Notes: a model not told the origin generated them from the letters alone. A stretch of DNA of 64,000 bases from Periconia sp. R9002 (GCA_023627715.1 JAMAHW010000012.1:372001-436000); one strand, 5' to 3'. Numbered from the stretch's first letter, positions 22,204 to 35,533 are shown. Made by a program: numbers and translations.

Positions 22204-25200
22204 TATCGCCGGCTGGTCCACTGCTTCATATTCACCCGGCTGTGTGTCGTCGGTGGGGGAGGGGGCGGCGCGTGGCCGGGGGCGTGGAGGAGGTGCAGCT
22301 GCCTGCAGTGAGGGAGGAGATCGTACTCGGTGAAGAAGCGTGCGTGGTGGATGATTTAAATGTAAGTGGTGCGATGGCGCAATGAGGTTCGCTGGCAGTA
22401 TGGACAGGTGGGCTGCCGAGACGGCGGGTGTTGCTGTACAGTGGTATACAAGCAAATTGGTACCTTCTTGGTATCGTCCGTATGCAACCTGGCTATCCAC
22501 GCGGTAGGGGTTGTCAGTGGGAGAAGCGGAAGACCAGGTAGGTGTGTGACACAAGCTGGAGGGGCGTGTGCCCGGCGGTCTGGGAGCCTAAAGCGCGCGG
22601 AGGATGATGATTATTATTATTTTTCTTCCTTTGCCCGATCAGTGCGCTGGCTTAGCTGAGCTGAGCTGAGCTGTACCTGTACTGCGCTTGTTTGTTCTTC
22701 CTTCTCTCCTGCTATCTTGTATATGTCTCGTCCCTTCTCAGCGGGCTGAAATGGAAGGGGGGAGATAAATTGGAAGGCGACGACGCTGGACGACGGCGAG
22801 ACGAGGGCAGCAGGGATGATGGTGGGCGTCGGGGAACGGCGTGTCTGAGAAGACGAGGAAGGTCGTGGTGCTGTACAAAGGTGGAGAGTGGGTGAGGAAT
22901 GATTCAGCGGGTTTGCGTTGTCTTGTTCACCCACTGTTCCGGGTTAGGGGTGGATGGTTGGCCGTTGGATAGGCAAATAGATGGTGGTGGTGAAGGTGGG
23001 TGACGCGGGTCCGGAGCGCTGGGCGGTAGTGCGGTAAAAGCCAACGGTGGTGCGGCGGATGATTGTCCCTTGCTGTGTCGACACCTTAGCAATTCCTCGT
23101 TTGCGATCTTTCGTCCTGTCAAATCTCGGGTGCTACGAATTGCATCGCTTCATCATCAAATGGGGGAGGGCCGGTAATCTCGATGAAGTTTGGGCAGTTC
23201 AAGAGGGCAATTAGCGAAAGTTTAGAAGCGAACAGGGGCAGCGAGCGACGGAAGGGTGGTTGTTGTGATGGAAGGGGGTCACGGCGAGTAAGCCAAGGTG
23301 AAAACAAGACCAGGCAGCACTGAGAAGATCATGGAGGGTCGGAGGTGGAGACGTGGAGAGAGTGGGAAGGATGGATGGTTAGGAAGAGTGCTATTGCATT
23401 ACTAGCTGCATCAGGAAATCATTTTCATAAGCGCGGCGGCGAGAGGCGCAGTTATGCGTAGTACTTATTCCTTAGTTGTAACCAGAACAATGAGCTTCTC
23501 AAATCACCTAACTCCTAACGTGTAAACCATTGATGCTATTAGGGAGGGGAAGGAATAGGAATACGGAGCTTGTGTGGTACTTGATGTGTGGACGGGTGCG
23601 TCGTGGTGAAGTGTGAAGATCCCGGCCTGGTTGTTTCCTAATAGGTATACGTACTTAGGTATATAGTAGGGAATGGAAATTGTGTAGACACGTTTATTGC
23701 CATTCATTTTCTGTTATTTTCTTTCCCCGCGACTTGATAACACTTGATGGATGAGGTTCGTTAGCTTCGTTCTTACCCATCTGGATGATATGGGAAGGGT
23801 CATTGATATGATACTGGTTCCTACTCCGTACGTAACTCTCCAATGCCTTGTTCTTTCCTCTCCGCTATTTTTTTTGTTTCATCAAAAGACGTGCAGCTAC
23901 ATACGTTTTCCACATTCGTACCGACGTACCTACTTGTCACAACTGCTGCAGTGATCCACGCATCATCACTGCAGCCAAATCCTCAGGCCCCCCGGCGCCC
24001 GTCTTCAAGCGAATCCCTAAACCGAGGCACAATTTTGAACAGGGGTCATCCATCCAATCACAGCTCACCAGCAGTACATCTTGGCGGAAGAAACAAGAAA
24101 CTCATAAATGGAACTCATTCGTTATGCGCAACTGCGTATTCCAAACATCGCGATTCTATTCTACCTATTTCTTTCGGACGTGGGAAAGAGCATCATGGCG
24201 AGAAGATTCGGAGGGAGTGCATGCGCGTCGCGATGACGTCTGGATGGTAGGGGTGTGCACGGGTATAAAGAGTGCGAGAGTATGATATGGATAAGTATAT
24301 TGCGATGGTGCTATGGACATGGTTTTCGCCTTGATTGAATGGCTTCCATGATGGTTTGGGAGGATAAGGGACCGTCGTCATCGGCGATGGGAGGAGGGGG
24401 AGATGGTCAGTGGTGAGTGAGTGCGCGGGATACGATAAGGTCAGAACATGGATGGAATTTGGATTTGGAACAAGGGGATTTTGGGGGCGTTGGTATCAGG
24501 ATTTGAGATTTCGCGATGCAGATATTGGGTGTTGCGCATTGATCCGCGTATGTGCATGGCCGAATTAGTGTGAGGTAGGACTGGAATAACGGTATTATCC
24601 ATCGGGTAAATATATTGATGTCAACTTAGTTGGTGTACTCGGTGACAGAAATGTGCATGTTTGTTTATCATCAATCACTGATAGCATCAGACCAGAGCGA
24701 TCGCGATCTCTTCTCCGTCGACGGCTATGAATTCCGTTTTCCTTGATTCATCATCGCCATCACCATCACCACGCAGGTGCACCGCCTCAGGGGTTCCAAT
24801 ACTCGGCGAATTGAATAGTTATCCGATCGTGCTGCGCCGCATTCACAGCTCAGACCTCCGCCGAGCGTCCTCTATGTAGTAGTGTAGCTCCAGCTCCAAG
24901 CCCACGTTGCCTTCCTCGAACAATCATCACTCCAATTTTTTCTACTATCTTCTTATACTTTAAATGATCTTAAACTATGCTTAGGCAGCCTAGGCAGCAC
25001 TCTGCACTACATAAATCATCTAATACTATATAATTCAAGTTGTTAATACTGTTTTTTCTAGTAAAAGTGTAAAAACTATCCTGAAAAAGTATTAAAAATC
25101 AAACCTAGATATGCATATAGAAAACAAAGAAAGAATGGCAAAATATTCAATACTTTGACGATAACAACCAATCATAATAGATGGTACTGTTTTATAATGG

Positions 25201-25770
25201 CGTTGAACGTAGGAATACCGTGATGACGGGATTGATTGCAGGTGTTGGGCGCAAGCTTCCTTGCAGTGTGTACCTAGGTACCGCACCTAGGGCTGGCCAG
25301 AGCACTTGTGTCTAAATACAAAAATCCAATAACACTCAAAAATCCAAAACATGAACAACCTGAACATCCAAAAGTCAAAAACCTAAAAAGAACCCAAAAA
25401 AGAAAATATTAGAGGGCACAGGTCTATCGGTGGTCACGGCGGGGGCGAGAGGCAAGGGCGTTGGGGGCTGGGGGGCTGGCGAAATATCCGACGATATTGG
25501 TGCTATGAACGATGCGATGGAGTGGTGGACGAAGAAGCAAGGTAGGAGAAAGAAGACAAATGTAGGTATGGAGTCGTTCGTTGTCGACACCTACATCGTG
25601 TGTACAAAGTCAGCTTAACTCAACCAGGGGTGATACAATAAGTTATGAATGTCTCGATACACCACGCCACGTGGTGTCTTGATAACAAACAACTCTGTAC
25701 CTGGAGTTTAACACATACCCTGTAGTGTGGTGTGTTGCTCCTTGACATAATTGTCATGGTTGTCCGTCCC
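22204..25770. other. Long intergenic region, no gene supported
   Basis: Only short frames without motifs on either strand. Includes the TRP-like promoter, with a GCTGA microrepeat at about 22656-22675 and a TTATTATT run beside it. A short AT-rich patch at 24930-25130 has many TpA steps, and a CA-rich stretch covers 25310-25400. The AT-rich patch could be a mutated repeat relic, but no parent is visible. Confidence 0.45.
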
Positions 25771-26789
25771 TCAGTTCTATAGGTAGTTAGTAAAGTGAAG
25801 TATTGTAAAAGAGATCCTGGCTTACGGAGGACCAAAGATCATGCGAGTCACTCCTTTTCGCCGCTGACCTCGAAAATCCTTCCACGTAGCGACGGCGTTC
25901 GCGATGACCTCTGGCGCCGGCACGGCTGTCGTAACCAATATAACGCGATCCCATGTCTTCTCGAGCATCGATAACACTATCGATTTCTAGGTAAGTCTTC
26001 GCTCCAGTAATCACTTTGACTATTCCTACTTACTCGTCCCAGGCTTTTGAAGCGGAATTGGCTAGATCGGCTGCTCTGCTATGCCAGTCTCGAGACTCGA
26101 TAGGTTTCCCTGCTCCCGCATAGTCGTAAGGAGTATCGAGGTAATCTTCCCTATCCGCGGTCAAACTTCCTCCTTTTGAATAATCGAGGTCCCGTGCGGA
26201 ATCAACATAGTCCTTGTATATATCTTCACGAGAGCGAGCGCTGACTTCCAAGTCGTGGTAGTTACTGCTGCGGTGATGAAAGTCGCTACGACGAGGTGGG
26301 CCCGTGTTGTATATATAACTCCCAGTGTGAATATGATCTCGATCGATCGGTGCCCGTATGATTTCGTCAGGATCCATGGCGGCTCTATATACATCGGAAG
26401 CCCCAAGAATTGGGCTGCTTCCTGCGACCGAGGGCGCTTCGTAACGGGAGGAAGGTATGCCGGTTGTGTATCGAGTTCTTCTTGAGCTGCTTAATCGACT
26501 GGGTGGATACGAGGATGGATATATGCTAGGGTTAGGAGCACCGAATCTCGAGGAACTGTACTCATCATCTACTGATGGCGCGAGGCAATCAGTACTCCTA
26601 TCTTCAGGTTAGCCTTGCACGCTACAAAACTGCTAAGCATTTCAAGACGTACGAGTAACCAAATGGCTCTTTCCTGTCAAGGAAATCCAGGTGATCGTAT
26701 GATTTCTCAGATCCAGCGTAACCAAAACTTTCGTCGTCGTCGTCGAGCTTGAAGGGGGAGTAGCGTCTAGAAGGGTGTCTGCGAGACAT
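25771..26789 (-). CDS. Hypothetical Tyr/Asp/Arg/Ser-rich protein, four exons
   Basis: ATG at 26789 (MSRRHPSRRYSPFKL); exons 26653-26789, 26034-26597, 25826-25976 and a last two-codon exon 25771-25776 join in frame to 285 residues. Introns have GTACGT, GTAAGT and GTAAGC donors and AG acceptors with CTAAC-like branch sites, which supports expression. If the last intron is retained, translation ends at 25787 instead. Composition is hydrophilic and disordered: DDDDESFGYAGSEKSYDHLDF, many RYxxPS/SSRY and DYxD segments. No catalytic or membrane motif is visible and I do not recognise the family. Role unknown. Confidence 0.65.
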
Positions 26790-27729
26790 ATGATTGCTTA
26801 GAATGCAACCTAGCGTGGGTTACTTGGACGAGAGCCGGGGACGGGGAAGATGGAGATGGACGGTGGCGGGCTGAAGTAGTTGTTAAGGGAGGGTACTGTG
26901 ATGGTCGCTGCAGAGGGCCGCCTAGAAGCCCGCTTAGGTGTAGGGTAGAGCAGGCGGTAGGCAGGTCGTTTTTGTATTGGACAATTGACAAGTGGAGACC
27001 TGATGGAAGTTTGATAGGTAGAAATCTGATGAACGGAAATTTGATAGATTCAAGTTTGATGAATGCAAGCAAAGCGTTTTGTGATAGTGATTGCAGTTTT
27101 TGCCCTGCCCCTATATACTCCAAAGTCTATGATGAACTGCTGAACGGGAAATGCAGCGTAGTCAAAATGTTTGATTCCATAGACTATTAGTCCAGTATGT
27201 GTTTCAATAAGTTTGCCGAGGACTAGAATAAACCCAAAACACTACGGAGTGAGGAAATCAGTGGCTATAGTGAACTTGCTCGAGGCTCGCGCGCGCTTGA
27301 TCAGACAGTACCTACATATGTATGTACTTGAGGTTTCAATCCACTTAGTGGGCCGCTCCAAGACACCAGAAGTGCAGCACCTACAGTGAGAGATACCTAA
27401 ATGCCTGATGAATGCAGAGCTAGCCCCATGTGCAGCTACCCACGGCCTCGAATGCTATGTAACCATAAGGCATCAATGGCTACGTCGCCATTATTTACAC
27501 AGCCCCTAATGGACTGGCGCTAAGTTGGCTTTTTGCTGTGATGAATGCGTGGGTGAGGAAGGGGTGGGGTTTCTTGCCGGCGCGTAGCAAGATTATCACG
27601 TGCGATTGGTTTACTCAGCCCCCATCATCGCTTAACACGACTCATAGGAACAACCTCGCGCAACACTCTACTCACCTTGCTATAAACCTACCAACTGAAT
27701 CTACAACAACTATATCCAGACCAGTGACC
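26790..27729. other. Intergenic, divergent promoter region
   Basis: Lies between the divergently oriented unknown protein (minus) and F-box-like gene (plus), so it holds both promoters. Short direct repeats of TGATGGAAGTTTGATAG / TGATAGATTCAAGTTTGATG type occur at 27000-27065. No gene supported. Confidence 0.45.
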
Positions 27730-29136
27730 ATGGCAAATCCCGTCAAGGGCCCGCATTTATTACCGATGGAGCTTCGCCAGCACATCTTTTTCCACCTCCA
27801 TCGAACCGACGACATTTCCGCGGCTGCCTTGACATGTCGGTCTCTCTTCCAAGCCTTTCTTAATGCTAAATCAGCTATCGAAAACAAAGTATTGCGCAAC
27901 GAAATCCACCTGGACGTGCTGCCTGAGGCTATAGCAGTTTTGAAGAGTGCAGACATGCTTAGTGAATCAAAACGGTCCGTCTCATCCATCCAGGAGTTTC
28001 TCGAGGAGCATTTCACCTTCCGGACCGAGCCATACGAGCAGCTAGCATCGGCTGACGTCTACGATTTGAGCCGCTTGCATGGCCTTGTTACAGGGTTTGC
28101 GCGAAGATTTATTGAGTGCGCACTCAAGGAAAGCCCGAGAGCTCAAGATGATGTGGCAAGACAACCTTCAGAGGACGAAATCGCGCGAGTTCACCGCGCA
28201 TTCTACCGATTTGAGCTCTGGTGCAATTTATTCAAAACTTCCGAGACCAACGAACTCATAATGGAGCCTGAAAGTCAACGTGAGGTCTTCTTTGACCGGT
28301 TTTCACCCTGGGAAAACGAGCAGCTTGCCTGCATCTATGATTACCTCGCTCGCGCAATTCTTCCTGCCTTCAACGACGTTGCCGAACACGATGTTAACTG
28401 GGGAGCGGTGCGAGTGGAATACGGAGACGATATTGATACTGGTTTTATTCAATACGCACTTTCCATGGGATTGATGAAAATTGGCCGACTCATAACCGCA
28501 AAGACATTTGAGGCGCGGCGCAAGATTCTCAGTTCAGAGAACAAGAACGGAATATATCCGAACTTCAATCTGGAGTTTTTGTTCAGTTGCCTCGAATACG
28601 CGAGTAAGAATGGACTCAGCCATACCCCGCTTAAACATTATACGGTCGAAGATAACGCAACTCAGCTCAGACAACCTTTCTTCGATGACCCCGACCCAGG
28701 ACCTGAGAGCTGTTGGCGATGGGCCCATGCTGACGACTATGTCATGAACTTCATAAACTCACCGTTGCGTATCCCCTTGCGCAAATGGGGCTATGTTTTC
28801 TGGGACCGCGCGACACTCGATGACTGGAAGGTCTTGGAGACAGCATGGGAACCCCCCAGCAGCGCAGAGCGCCAAGCTGAGAGGGAGCGTCGCATGAGAC
28901 TACGCGTAGAACAGGAGTTCTCTTTTGATCGGAGATATGCTATTCAGGCAGTTGGGGGGCAGGGTTGGTGGAGTGTAGGAGATGAGAGTAAAGTCCAGTA
29001 TCCGCGCCGCCGCGTTCGTTCACCTCACGGTAAAAAGATGAAGCCAGAGTCACTTGCTGATGCGAAACGAATAGTCTTGAGTATTAACCTCCCCAGTGGC
29101 ACTGCGATAACACGGGATCGAAATTACAAAGGTTAA
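27730..29136 (+). CDS. F-box-like fungal protein
   Basis: Start chosen at ACCATGGCA (27730), giving 468 residues; upstream in-frame codons from 27541 encode a sequence unlike the rest. The N-terminus has an F-box-like helix pair: LLPMELRQHIFFHLHRTDDISAAALTCRSLFQAF. In known F-box proteins this segment binds Skp1 of SCF ubiquitin ligases and the remainder recruits the target. The remainder here is alpha-helical with conserved-looking aromatic blocks (FYRFELWCNLF, FSPWENEQLACIYDYLARAI, RWAHADDYVMNFINS, IPLRKWGYVFWD), typical of an expanded fungal family with variable C-termini. The C-terminus is basic (PRRRVRSPHGKKMK). Target unknown; intron-free. Confidence 0.75.
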   Translation: MANPVKGPHLLPMELRQHIFFHLHRTDDISAAALTCRSLFQAFLNAKSAIENKVLRNEIHLDVLPEAIAVLKSADMLSESKRSVSSIQEFLEEHFTFRTEPYEQLASADVYDLSRLHGLVTGFARRFIECALKESPRAQDDVARQPSEDEIARVHRAFYRFELWCNLFKTSETNELIMEPESQREVFFDRFSPWENEQLACIYDYLARAILPAFNDVAEHDVNWGAVRVEYGDDIDTGFIQYALSMGLMKIGRLITAKTFEARRKILSSENKNGIYPNFNLEFLFSCLEYASKNGLSHTPLKHYTVEDNATQLRQPFFDDPDPGPESCWRWAHADDYVMNFINSPLRIPLRKWGYVFWDRATLDDWKVLETAWEPPSSAERQAERERRMRLRVEQEFSFDRRYAIQAVGGQGWWSVGDESKVQYPRRRVRSPHGKKMKPESLADAKRIVLSINLPSGTAITRDRNYKG

Positions 29137-29360
29137 GATAGGGAAGGTGGAGGTGTATAGAGTGAGACGGAGAGAGCGAGGCGTAGGGTTTTCGTAAGGA
29201 AGTTGTGGTTTGCAGAGGTGTATACAAGAACTCAGATAGTATTTGTAAAGTATATTAACCACAACAAAGAGGAAAATCCAATGATGCAATGTGGAGAGTA
29301 AGCAGACAGATGCCATCGAGAAGTAGCAACTTTCATAATAACGTCACCTCCACTAACCAT

Positions 29361-32344
29361 CTACCTCCAAACCCACATCTTCCCGTTCCCCTCACCACCA
29401 CTGACACCTCTAACCCGTCCTCCAATCTCCAACGGGCTCCCCTCCCATACAACCCATTCCCCTCCCTTCACGCCGACGTCTTTCTCAATTCCTAACGCCT
29501 CATACAAATTCCCGCCCACCAGATCCAACGCGCCCTCAAAGCTCAGCCTGCCCTCGGAATTCGCAAACGCAGTCCCGGCCACCAGCCCCAAATCCCTGGT
29601 CTCCCAAGTTTCCTCCACGCTGACGCCGACTAGCACGCCAGCATCCAGGAGCGCGTTGATCGTCGTGCCGTTGGTGAGGGGTGCTCCCGTTAATGAGCGT
29701 CGCTGGTCCCATGTCTGTGCGTGCGGGAGAAGGGGCGCGAGGACGACTGGGATTTGTGCGTCGGCGAGGGAGGAGGCTACGAGGTGTGATTCTGCGCCGC
29801 CGATTATGATGATGCGGAGCTCTGGTGGTGAGGAGAATAAGGGTGTAGTTCCCAAGAGGGCTGTGGTGAGGGTAGATTTTAGGCGGACGATTTGGGCGAT
29901 TGTGTCGGCGCTGTGTGCACTGAGGATGAGGGGGAGAGTGCCTTGTACCACGCGTTTTAGGTATGCGGTTTCCTCGTACTGCTCTTGAGATGTCGGACCG
30001 GGGATTGTAGAGTTGTCGTGGATGGCTGACAAGAGTTTGGCGCGGAGTTGGGAGATGGCGCTCGAGATGCTGGGGGTTTTGTCGGATTTTGCGCTCAGCG
30101 TGAGGATGTATTGTAGACCGACTTCTTCCTTCCAGACCGCGTCTTTGGAGAGGATGTTTGGTGAGCCAGTGCGGAATCCGACACTAACGCCCTTCGCATC
30201 GATGCTGCCGGAGCTGGGCGCTGAGATGGCTTTGGTGACACCGTGGGAGAAGGCGTGGGCTAGTTGCTTTCCACCGAACAGGAGACCATCGACAGCGCGT
30301 GTGATACCGTCACTAGGGGGTGGGCCGTCGTGGGTATCCGATTCAGCGTCGATCTCGATAAGTCCTAAAGAGCTGCCGAAGGCCGTGAAGGGGGGCGTGA
30401 GGTGGCCGTCTTTCAGATGAATGTATGATGCGCCATCGCTTTCGGCGCTCTTCTGCTCCGAAACACATTCACCACGGCATTGTAGTTTCCCGTCTTTGAA
30501 AATGGCAATCTTGCCACTTTGCGAGTGCGCCTTCGCAATTGAGGAAGACTCGTCAGAATGTCCCATATAAGCATAGCCAATGCCAGTGAAAATGACATGG
30601 TCGCTGGTTTCTTCCTGGGTCAGCTCGTCTATTAAGCTGGCATCAGGCGTGGTGGGCGTCGCAACTGGCTTCTTCAGCTCAATGGGGTCTTCAAACTGCT
30701 TCGCGCCGTCAATCCACACTTGTACCGGTGTTGCTCCGACTGAGAGCGGGTCAGAGTCCCAAACGACGATATCGGCATCGAAGCCTTCCTTGATTTTCCC
30801 CAGCCGGTTACCAAAACCGAGCAGGCGAGCGGGTTCTGATGTGACCCCGGCGAGTGCAGCGTGGTATGGTAGGCCGTATCCGTAAGCTTTTGCCGCTTCG
30901 AAAACTACGTGTTGGGAGTTCAGGACAGGATTGTCGGAAACGTAGACGGGAGTTATGCTGTTGTTATAGAGGATGGCACCAGCACGCTCTGAAGCTGTGT
31001 ACGCTTCCACCTTGTAGTACACTGACGATTGATTAACATCATCTCTACGTGCGCGGAATGGAGAGAGGGAGACTTACTATTATCTGCAAACAAAGCTGCC
31101 GCCGGTGTGCCTCCCCATGTCCTCTTGAGCACTTCAGGTATCAAGTACGTTTGGTGGGCATGATGGAAGGCATACACCCGAAACTTGAACTCATTGGTAT
31201 GCCTAACCATGGCTTCCAAATCAGGGATCGTGTAACAGTGCGTATTAACCCGAACCTGTCCTCTTAGAACGGCGCCCAATGATTCCCACTTCAGTTCTTG
31301 CTTCAAATAGGTATTCATGTTCTTCGCGCCAATGGAGTCGGCGGTGGCACACCATTCGTCTTGCTCTTTGACGTATTTCGATGCCTGCTCCAGCGCGTGT
31401 CGAAACTCCCACGCCTCGCCCAGGCGACTGAAAGGGCCATGTTCGCCGTACTTCCCATATACGCGCTTTGGATTCTCACCGCACGCCATCTTCATGTATC
31501 TCCAGCTCCTGTCTGGATCGGCAAAAAGGTCTTGTTGACTGACTTCCTCCCTCCCATTCTTTGGTCCCACTGCAAACTTGAGTACGAATGCCTCGCCGCC
31601 CATATTGTTGCCGCTGCCTGGGAGAAAAAGTGAAGTAGTAACGCCGCCGCTCTTGATGAACTGGAACTCAGGCTGCAATGGATCAAGGCCATCGATGGAG
31701 CGTACAAAAGGTGTGATGTCAGCTGATAGTTCGTTCACATCGTCCTGCAAATTGGCTACGGACGCAAGGCCGGCGTGGCTATGCATGTCGACAATGCCCG
31801 CCGTTAAAAGACGCCCTTTGGCTTCAAACACTTCGGTATCAGCAGGGAAGTCGTTAATGTCTAATGCGACCTTGACGATGAGGCCGCGGTCCACGAGCAC
31901 GTCCGATGAGATCCAAGACCACCCTTTGCCAGCCCTCGCATCCTCTTCGGATGTCCCTGCTGCTGGTTCACCGGTCCATACTGTCGCATTGCGTATAAGA
32001 AGTGGTTTGATGCCTTTAACCCATCGCTTGTTAAAGTCACGGGATGTGCTGACCTCGTCCGGCTTCTTTCGAAGAGTCGCACAGGTTGCGTAGTCTTGAT
32101 GTAATCTCTCGATGGACAGTGTGCCAACTGGCTTCTGGGTATTGTTGGCAATTCTGTATGTTTGGAAAACCAGGTAAACTAGGAAAGCCGTCGCGAGTGC
32201 TCGGATGGTCCTGCGTCTTCGGCGTCGGTCGGCCCATGTCCGCCGAATCTTGGGGGATGTCGCGGTGGCATCTGTGCATGTTGGCAAGTCGTTTGTACGT
32301 TTTTCCATGGTGGTGTTGAAACCCGAGGAGGAAGAAAACGCCAT
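29361..32344 (-). CDS. Membrane-anchored amidohydrolase (imidazolonepropionase-like)
   Basis: Two exons, 31078-32344 and 29361-31021, split by a 56-bp intron (GTAAGT donor, CGTCAG acceptor) within the ATG of ADNMYYKVEAY; 975 residues. A basic N-terminus (RRRRRRTIRAL) and one hydrophobic span at ~48-66 predict a type II membrane anchor. The metal-dependent hydrolase fold shows the HxH site DMHSHAG (His188, His190), later histidines VNTHCYTI and FHHAHQT, and the C-terminal LLGFGNRLGKIKEGFDADIVVWD typical of amidohydrolases, where the DADIVVWD strand closes the composite sandwich domain. The last ~350 residues look like a second, degenerate domain. Family members hydrolyse cyclic amides, but the substrate is unknown. 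Confidence 0.88.
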
Positions 32345-34189
32345 GTGCAGGAAAGTCGAGCGATGCCCCAGAAGTATGAGGAGGAGTCAGCTGTTGACTG
32401 AAGATGGCAGGTCGGTGATGAGCAGATAGGCGCTATCGGTTGCGCCATCCCCAACCTCCACTTTTCCATGTTTGTTTCACATTCTGTTGGTGTCACATGG
32501 GCTTCAGCAGTTCAAGACTGGAGCATAATCCACCTGGATTTGAGACAAAATCAAATCTTCAATTTCTCCGTGCCATCAGATGTCTTTGGGGGACCTCTGT
32601 GGATATAGCAGACAGATGATTAATGCCAAGAGATAGAGCACTAGTCTGCGTAAAGTTAGCGTGGTTTCCCTCTGGTGTCTCATGATTTCCCCTCTGATGA
32701 TCACCTGGGCATCACCATCTCCAGCTACTTCTTCTCGTTACAGAAAACTGTGCGTTTTATTCTACATTGCATTCAATCTTGATTTTCTGACCCACACTGT
32801 CTACTCTTCAGCAACATCACAACTTCTAGCGTAACGTACCACAGCATTCGAAGTAAATCCGTCAGATCCTCCCTCATGTGTGAAGTGCCTGTCATCCCAT
32901 TTCCGTCGACACCAGTCTTCAACGATACTCTTTTCAATACCATGCCGCTGAGCACATTCGCCGCAAGGCAATAAATCTGCCTGACGCCATTAGGTGGCGA
33001 GCGCGCAAATAGCAGTCCATCTTGACGAGTACATTCGGAGCTGAGACAATATTTGACGCCCGTTACACCGACACCTTCTGATATTACGGCTCCGATTCCA
33101 ATACGTGCTTTCAAATTTCTTTATAGTGATGCTGTTGAGCCATTCTAACGTCGGTTTCAAGCCTCCGAGAACTACAACTGCTGCCCTTGGCATAACATAA
33201 CGAGAATGAGAATCGAAACGTAACCATTGCACATCTCACCCTATATTGGTTCTGCTCACTACGCCGCACACAAAGTTTTTGTGGGGTAATTGTACGACAA
33301 TCAATAACGTATGACAGGGGCAGGCATGGATATATTTGCTTAGTCGATACGTCGGCCACTCATAGGGCATACCTGCTCGTCTACCGCTAATCAGGGTGCT
33401 TCAGCCTGCTGCACGTCCTAAAGACTGCCGACAGGCTCATATACGTCGGAATTAGCCGCTCAAAGGAGATCTGACGTGATCTCATCTCTAAAGATGCATT
33501 TGACCGTCAAGACCAAATCGATTTCCATAGACTCTTTCCCGGATTCTCCTCATCTTCCCACTCTGTTGTTCAATAGCATGCCGCAGAACGGCTGTGTGGA
33601 GTGGGCGTGGTACATCCTATCAGGAACCCCATGTAAGAAAAGCATTTATGTGAAGGATCAAAAGCCTCTGGACCATGACAATGCTAACAAAGGTCAATGG
33701 ACTGCTAAGGATGGTCTTGACGATAAATTTAGATCTATGCAACTACCGAATCTCTACTTGCTCACCGTCTCTCATTGTTCCGGTTAATCTTCCGCATGCG
33801 CCACACCTTACATAGACGACCTTCCATCCGAGGAAGTGTTTGAGTACTATCATGCACCCCAGATGCCAAGGTCACACGAATCCTGCATTTGTATGAACAT
33901 TAATCAAGCCGAAGCACGTGTGCCTAGGCACTTAGCTCACCGACCTATGAACGCGAGCGCGATTATGACTTCCAATATTAACGCACTGTTTACCGCACGG
34001 AACTTTGCGAAGGAATCAGCAGTGATGGGCATGGCTGGTAGTAAAACGCGGCTTAGGTCGATGTCGGCATTCGGATGCTGGAAGTCGGGTCTTCGAGAAA
34101 AGTGGTAATACATATAATAATCCACATTCCTTCTACTACCCAACAGTAGTGCACTCTCCTGTCAGGCAGCCGACTTGACTCCAGTCACG
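32345..34189. other. Intergenic, possible decayed coding pieces
   Basis: Promoter of the amidohydrolase to about 32.6 kb. Three overlapping minus-strand frames at 32773-33359 (AVVVLGGLKPTLEWLNSITIKKF, RIGIGAVISEGVGVTGVKYC) look protein-like but are in different phases without good splice sites; a relic gene is possible. Plus-strand frame 33476-33787 has no motif. Confidence 0.4.
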
Positions 34190-35306
34190 ATGGTTCACTT
34201 TTCACAGGCTTTCGCCGCGGCGCTTCTGGCCACTAACGTCGTTGCCCACCCAGGTGGTAACCTCAACAAGGAAATCCTCCGAAGACAAGCTCATCTCGAC
34301 CATCCTGAACGCCGTAGCGTGCAAGCTTGCAAGAGAGATTTGGTGGCGTCTGGCTGGGTGAGGGAACAGCATCAGAGGCGTGAGGCCCGACTTCACGAGC
34401 TGCGTGTCGCTGCTGGCTTTGCCAAGCCCGGCGATCTGGTTCGCCGTGATGTAGGCGAGGTCGAGGCAGAGTACGGCACCAACGCTGCCTGCACTTTGGA
34501 TCCCGAGTCCACGGAGGGCCCATACTGTATGTTTTTTCAACGAGGACTAGCAGTGGCAGAATTTGACTAACAAGTCAAGGGGTTTCTGGTGAACTCATTC
34601 GCCAGGACGTTCTCAATGGCGAGAAGGGTCCCGTGACACACTTGGACATCAATGTCATCAACACATCTGGTTGCAAGCCAGTGACCGACGCTTACGTGGA
34701 ACTCTGGGGCACCAACGCTACTGGTGTCTACACCGGTGTCCAAGCCCGAGGCAACGGCGACGGCTCCACTAGCTCCCTTCCTAGCAACGCTCTTCGTGGT
34801 ATCCAGCCTACCGGTCCCAATGGAACTGCTAGCTTCATCACTTTGCTCCCTGGCCACTACGTTGGCCGCACAAACCATCTCCACAGTTCGTCAGTTCAGC
34901 TCCAAAATGTCTCCAAAGCTAATTATATACAGCTATTATCCACCATGGCGCGAAGAAGCTAGAGAATAACACAATTCAAGGAGGCACTATCTCTCACGTT
35001 GGACAATTCTATGTTGAGCAGAACTTCCTGGGTGAAGTCGAAAAGACTTCTCCTTACAATACAAACAAGCAAGCCATAACCAAGAACGCACAAGACGCTC
35101 TTTTCAACATGGCTAAGCAAGGTGGCGACGACCCCCTCCTGCACATCTCCCTCATCGGCAACAAGATTGAGGATGGCCTGTACGCAACAATTGATGTCGG
35201 TGTCAACCCTGCGGCCAGGCAACGCCCGCAGGCCGTGAATACGTGGACCAAGGATGGCGGCAAGCCCATTCCTGGAAGCCCGTGGGCTGGCTACCCTGAC
35301 ACGTAG
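34190..35306 (+). CDS. Secreted intradiol ring-cleavage dioxygenase
   Basis: Exons 34190-34526, 34580-34885 and 34933-35306 join in frame to 338 residues. The first intron (GTATGT...CAAG) lies within the Trp codon of EGPYW. The second is only 47 bp, with an unusual GTTCGT donor and ATACAG acceptor, but its removal restores HTIIHHGAKKLENNT and the family's TISHVGQFYVEQ. A signal peptide (MVHFSQAFAAALLATNVVA) predicts secretion. The iron-binding tyrosines and histidines of intradiol dioxygenases are represented by GPYW and GHYVGRTNHLH. These Fe(III) enzymes split catechols or hydroxyquinol between the two hydroxyls; extracellular fungal forms are thought to act on plant phenolics or lignin fragments. 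Confidence 0.88.
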
Positions 35307-35533
35307 GTTATGCTTTGCGGCATGAGTAAACAGTCCGGTGCTAATATATGCGTGTAGCTGCTTGTACTGCGGATTCCGTCCTCCAGGGATGATCAGGCGG
35401 GCTTTTGGCTTTGCTTAGGAATGAGATATCTGACATATCGCTATGAAAACGCGTCCAACACTTCATGGTCCAGGCAAAGCGCAATCACTGTATATACCGC
35501 ATACATAGAAATGAATCCTTTCATTCTCTGCCT

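Noticed and set aside
24930..25130. AT-rich patch as a centromeric or RIP-mutated transposon
   Set aside because: Only ~200 bp, with no recognisable transposon coding or terminal repeats.
32651..32664. AAGTTAGCGTGG on the plus strand as another element copy
   Set aside because: Only the GCTAACTT-like octamer matches; no TATA box, T-run or B box at the right spacing.
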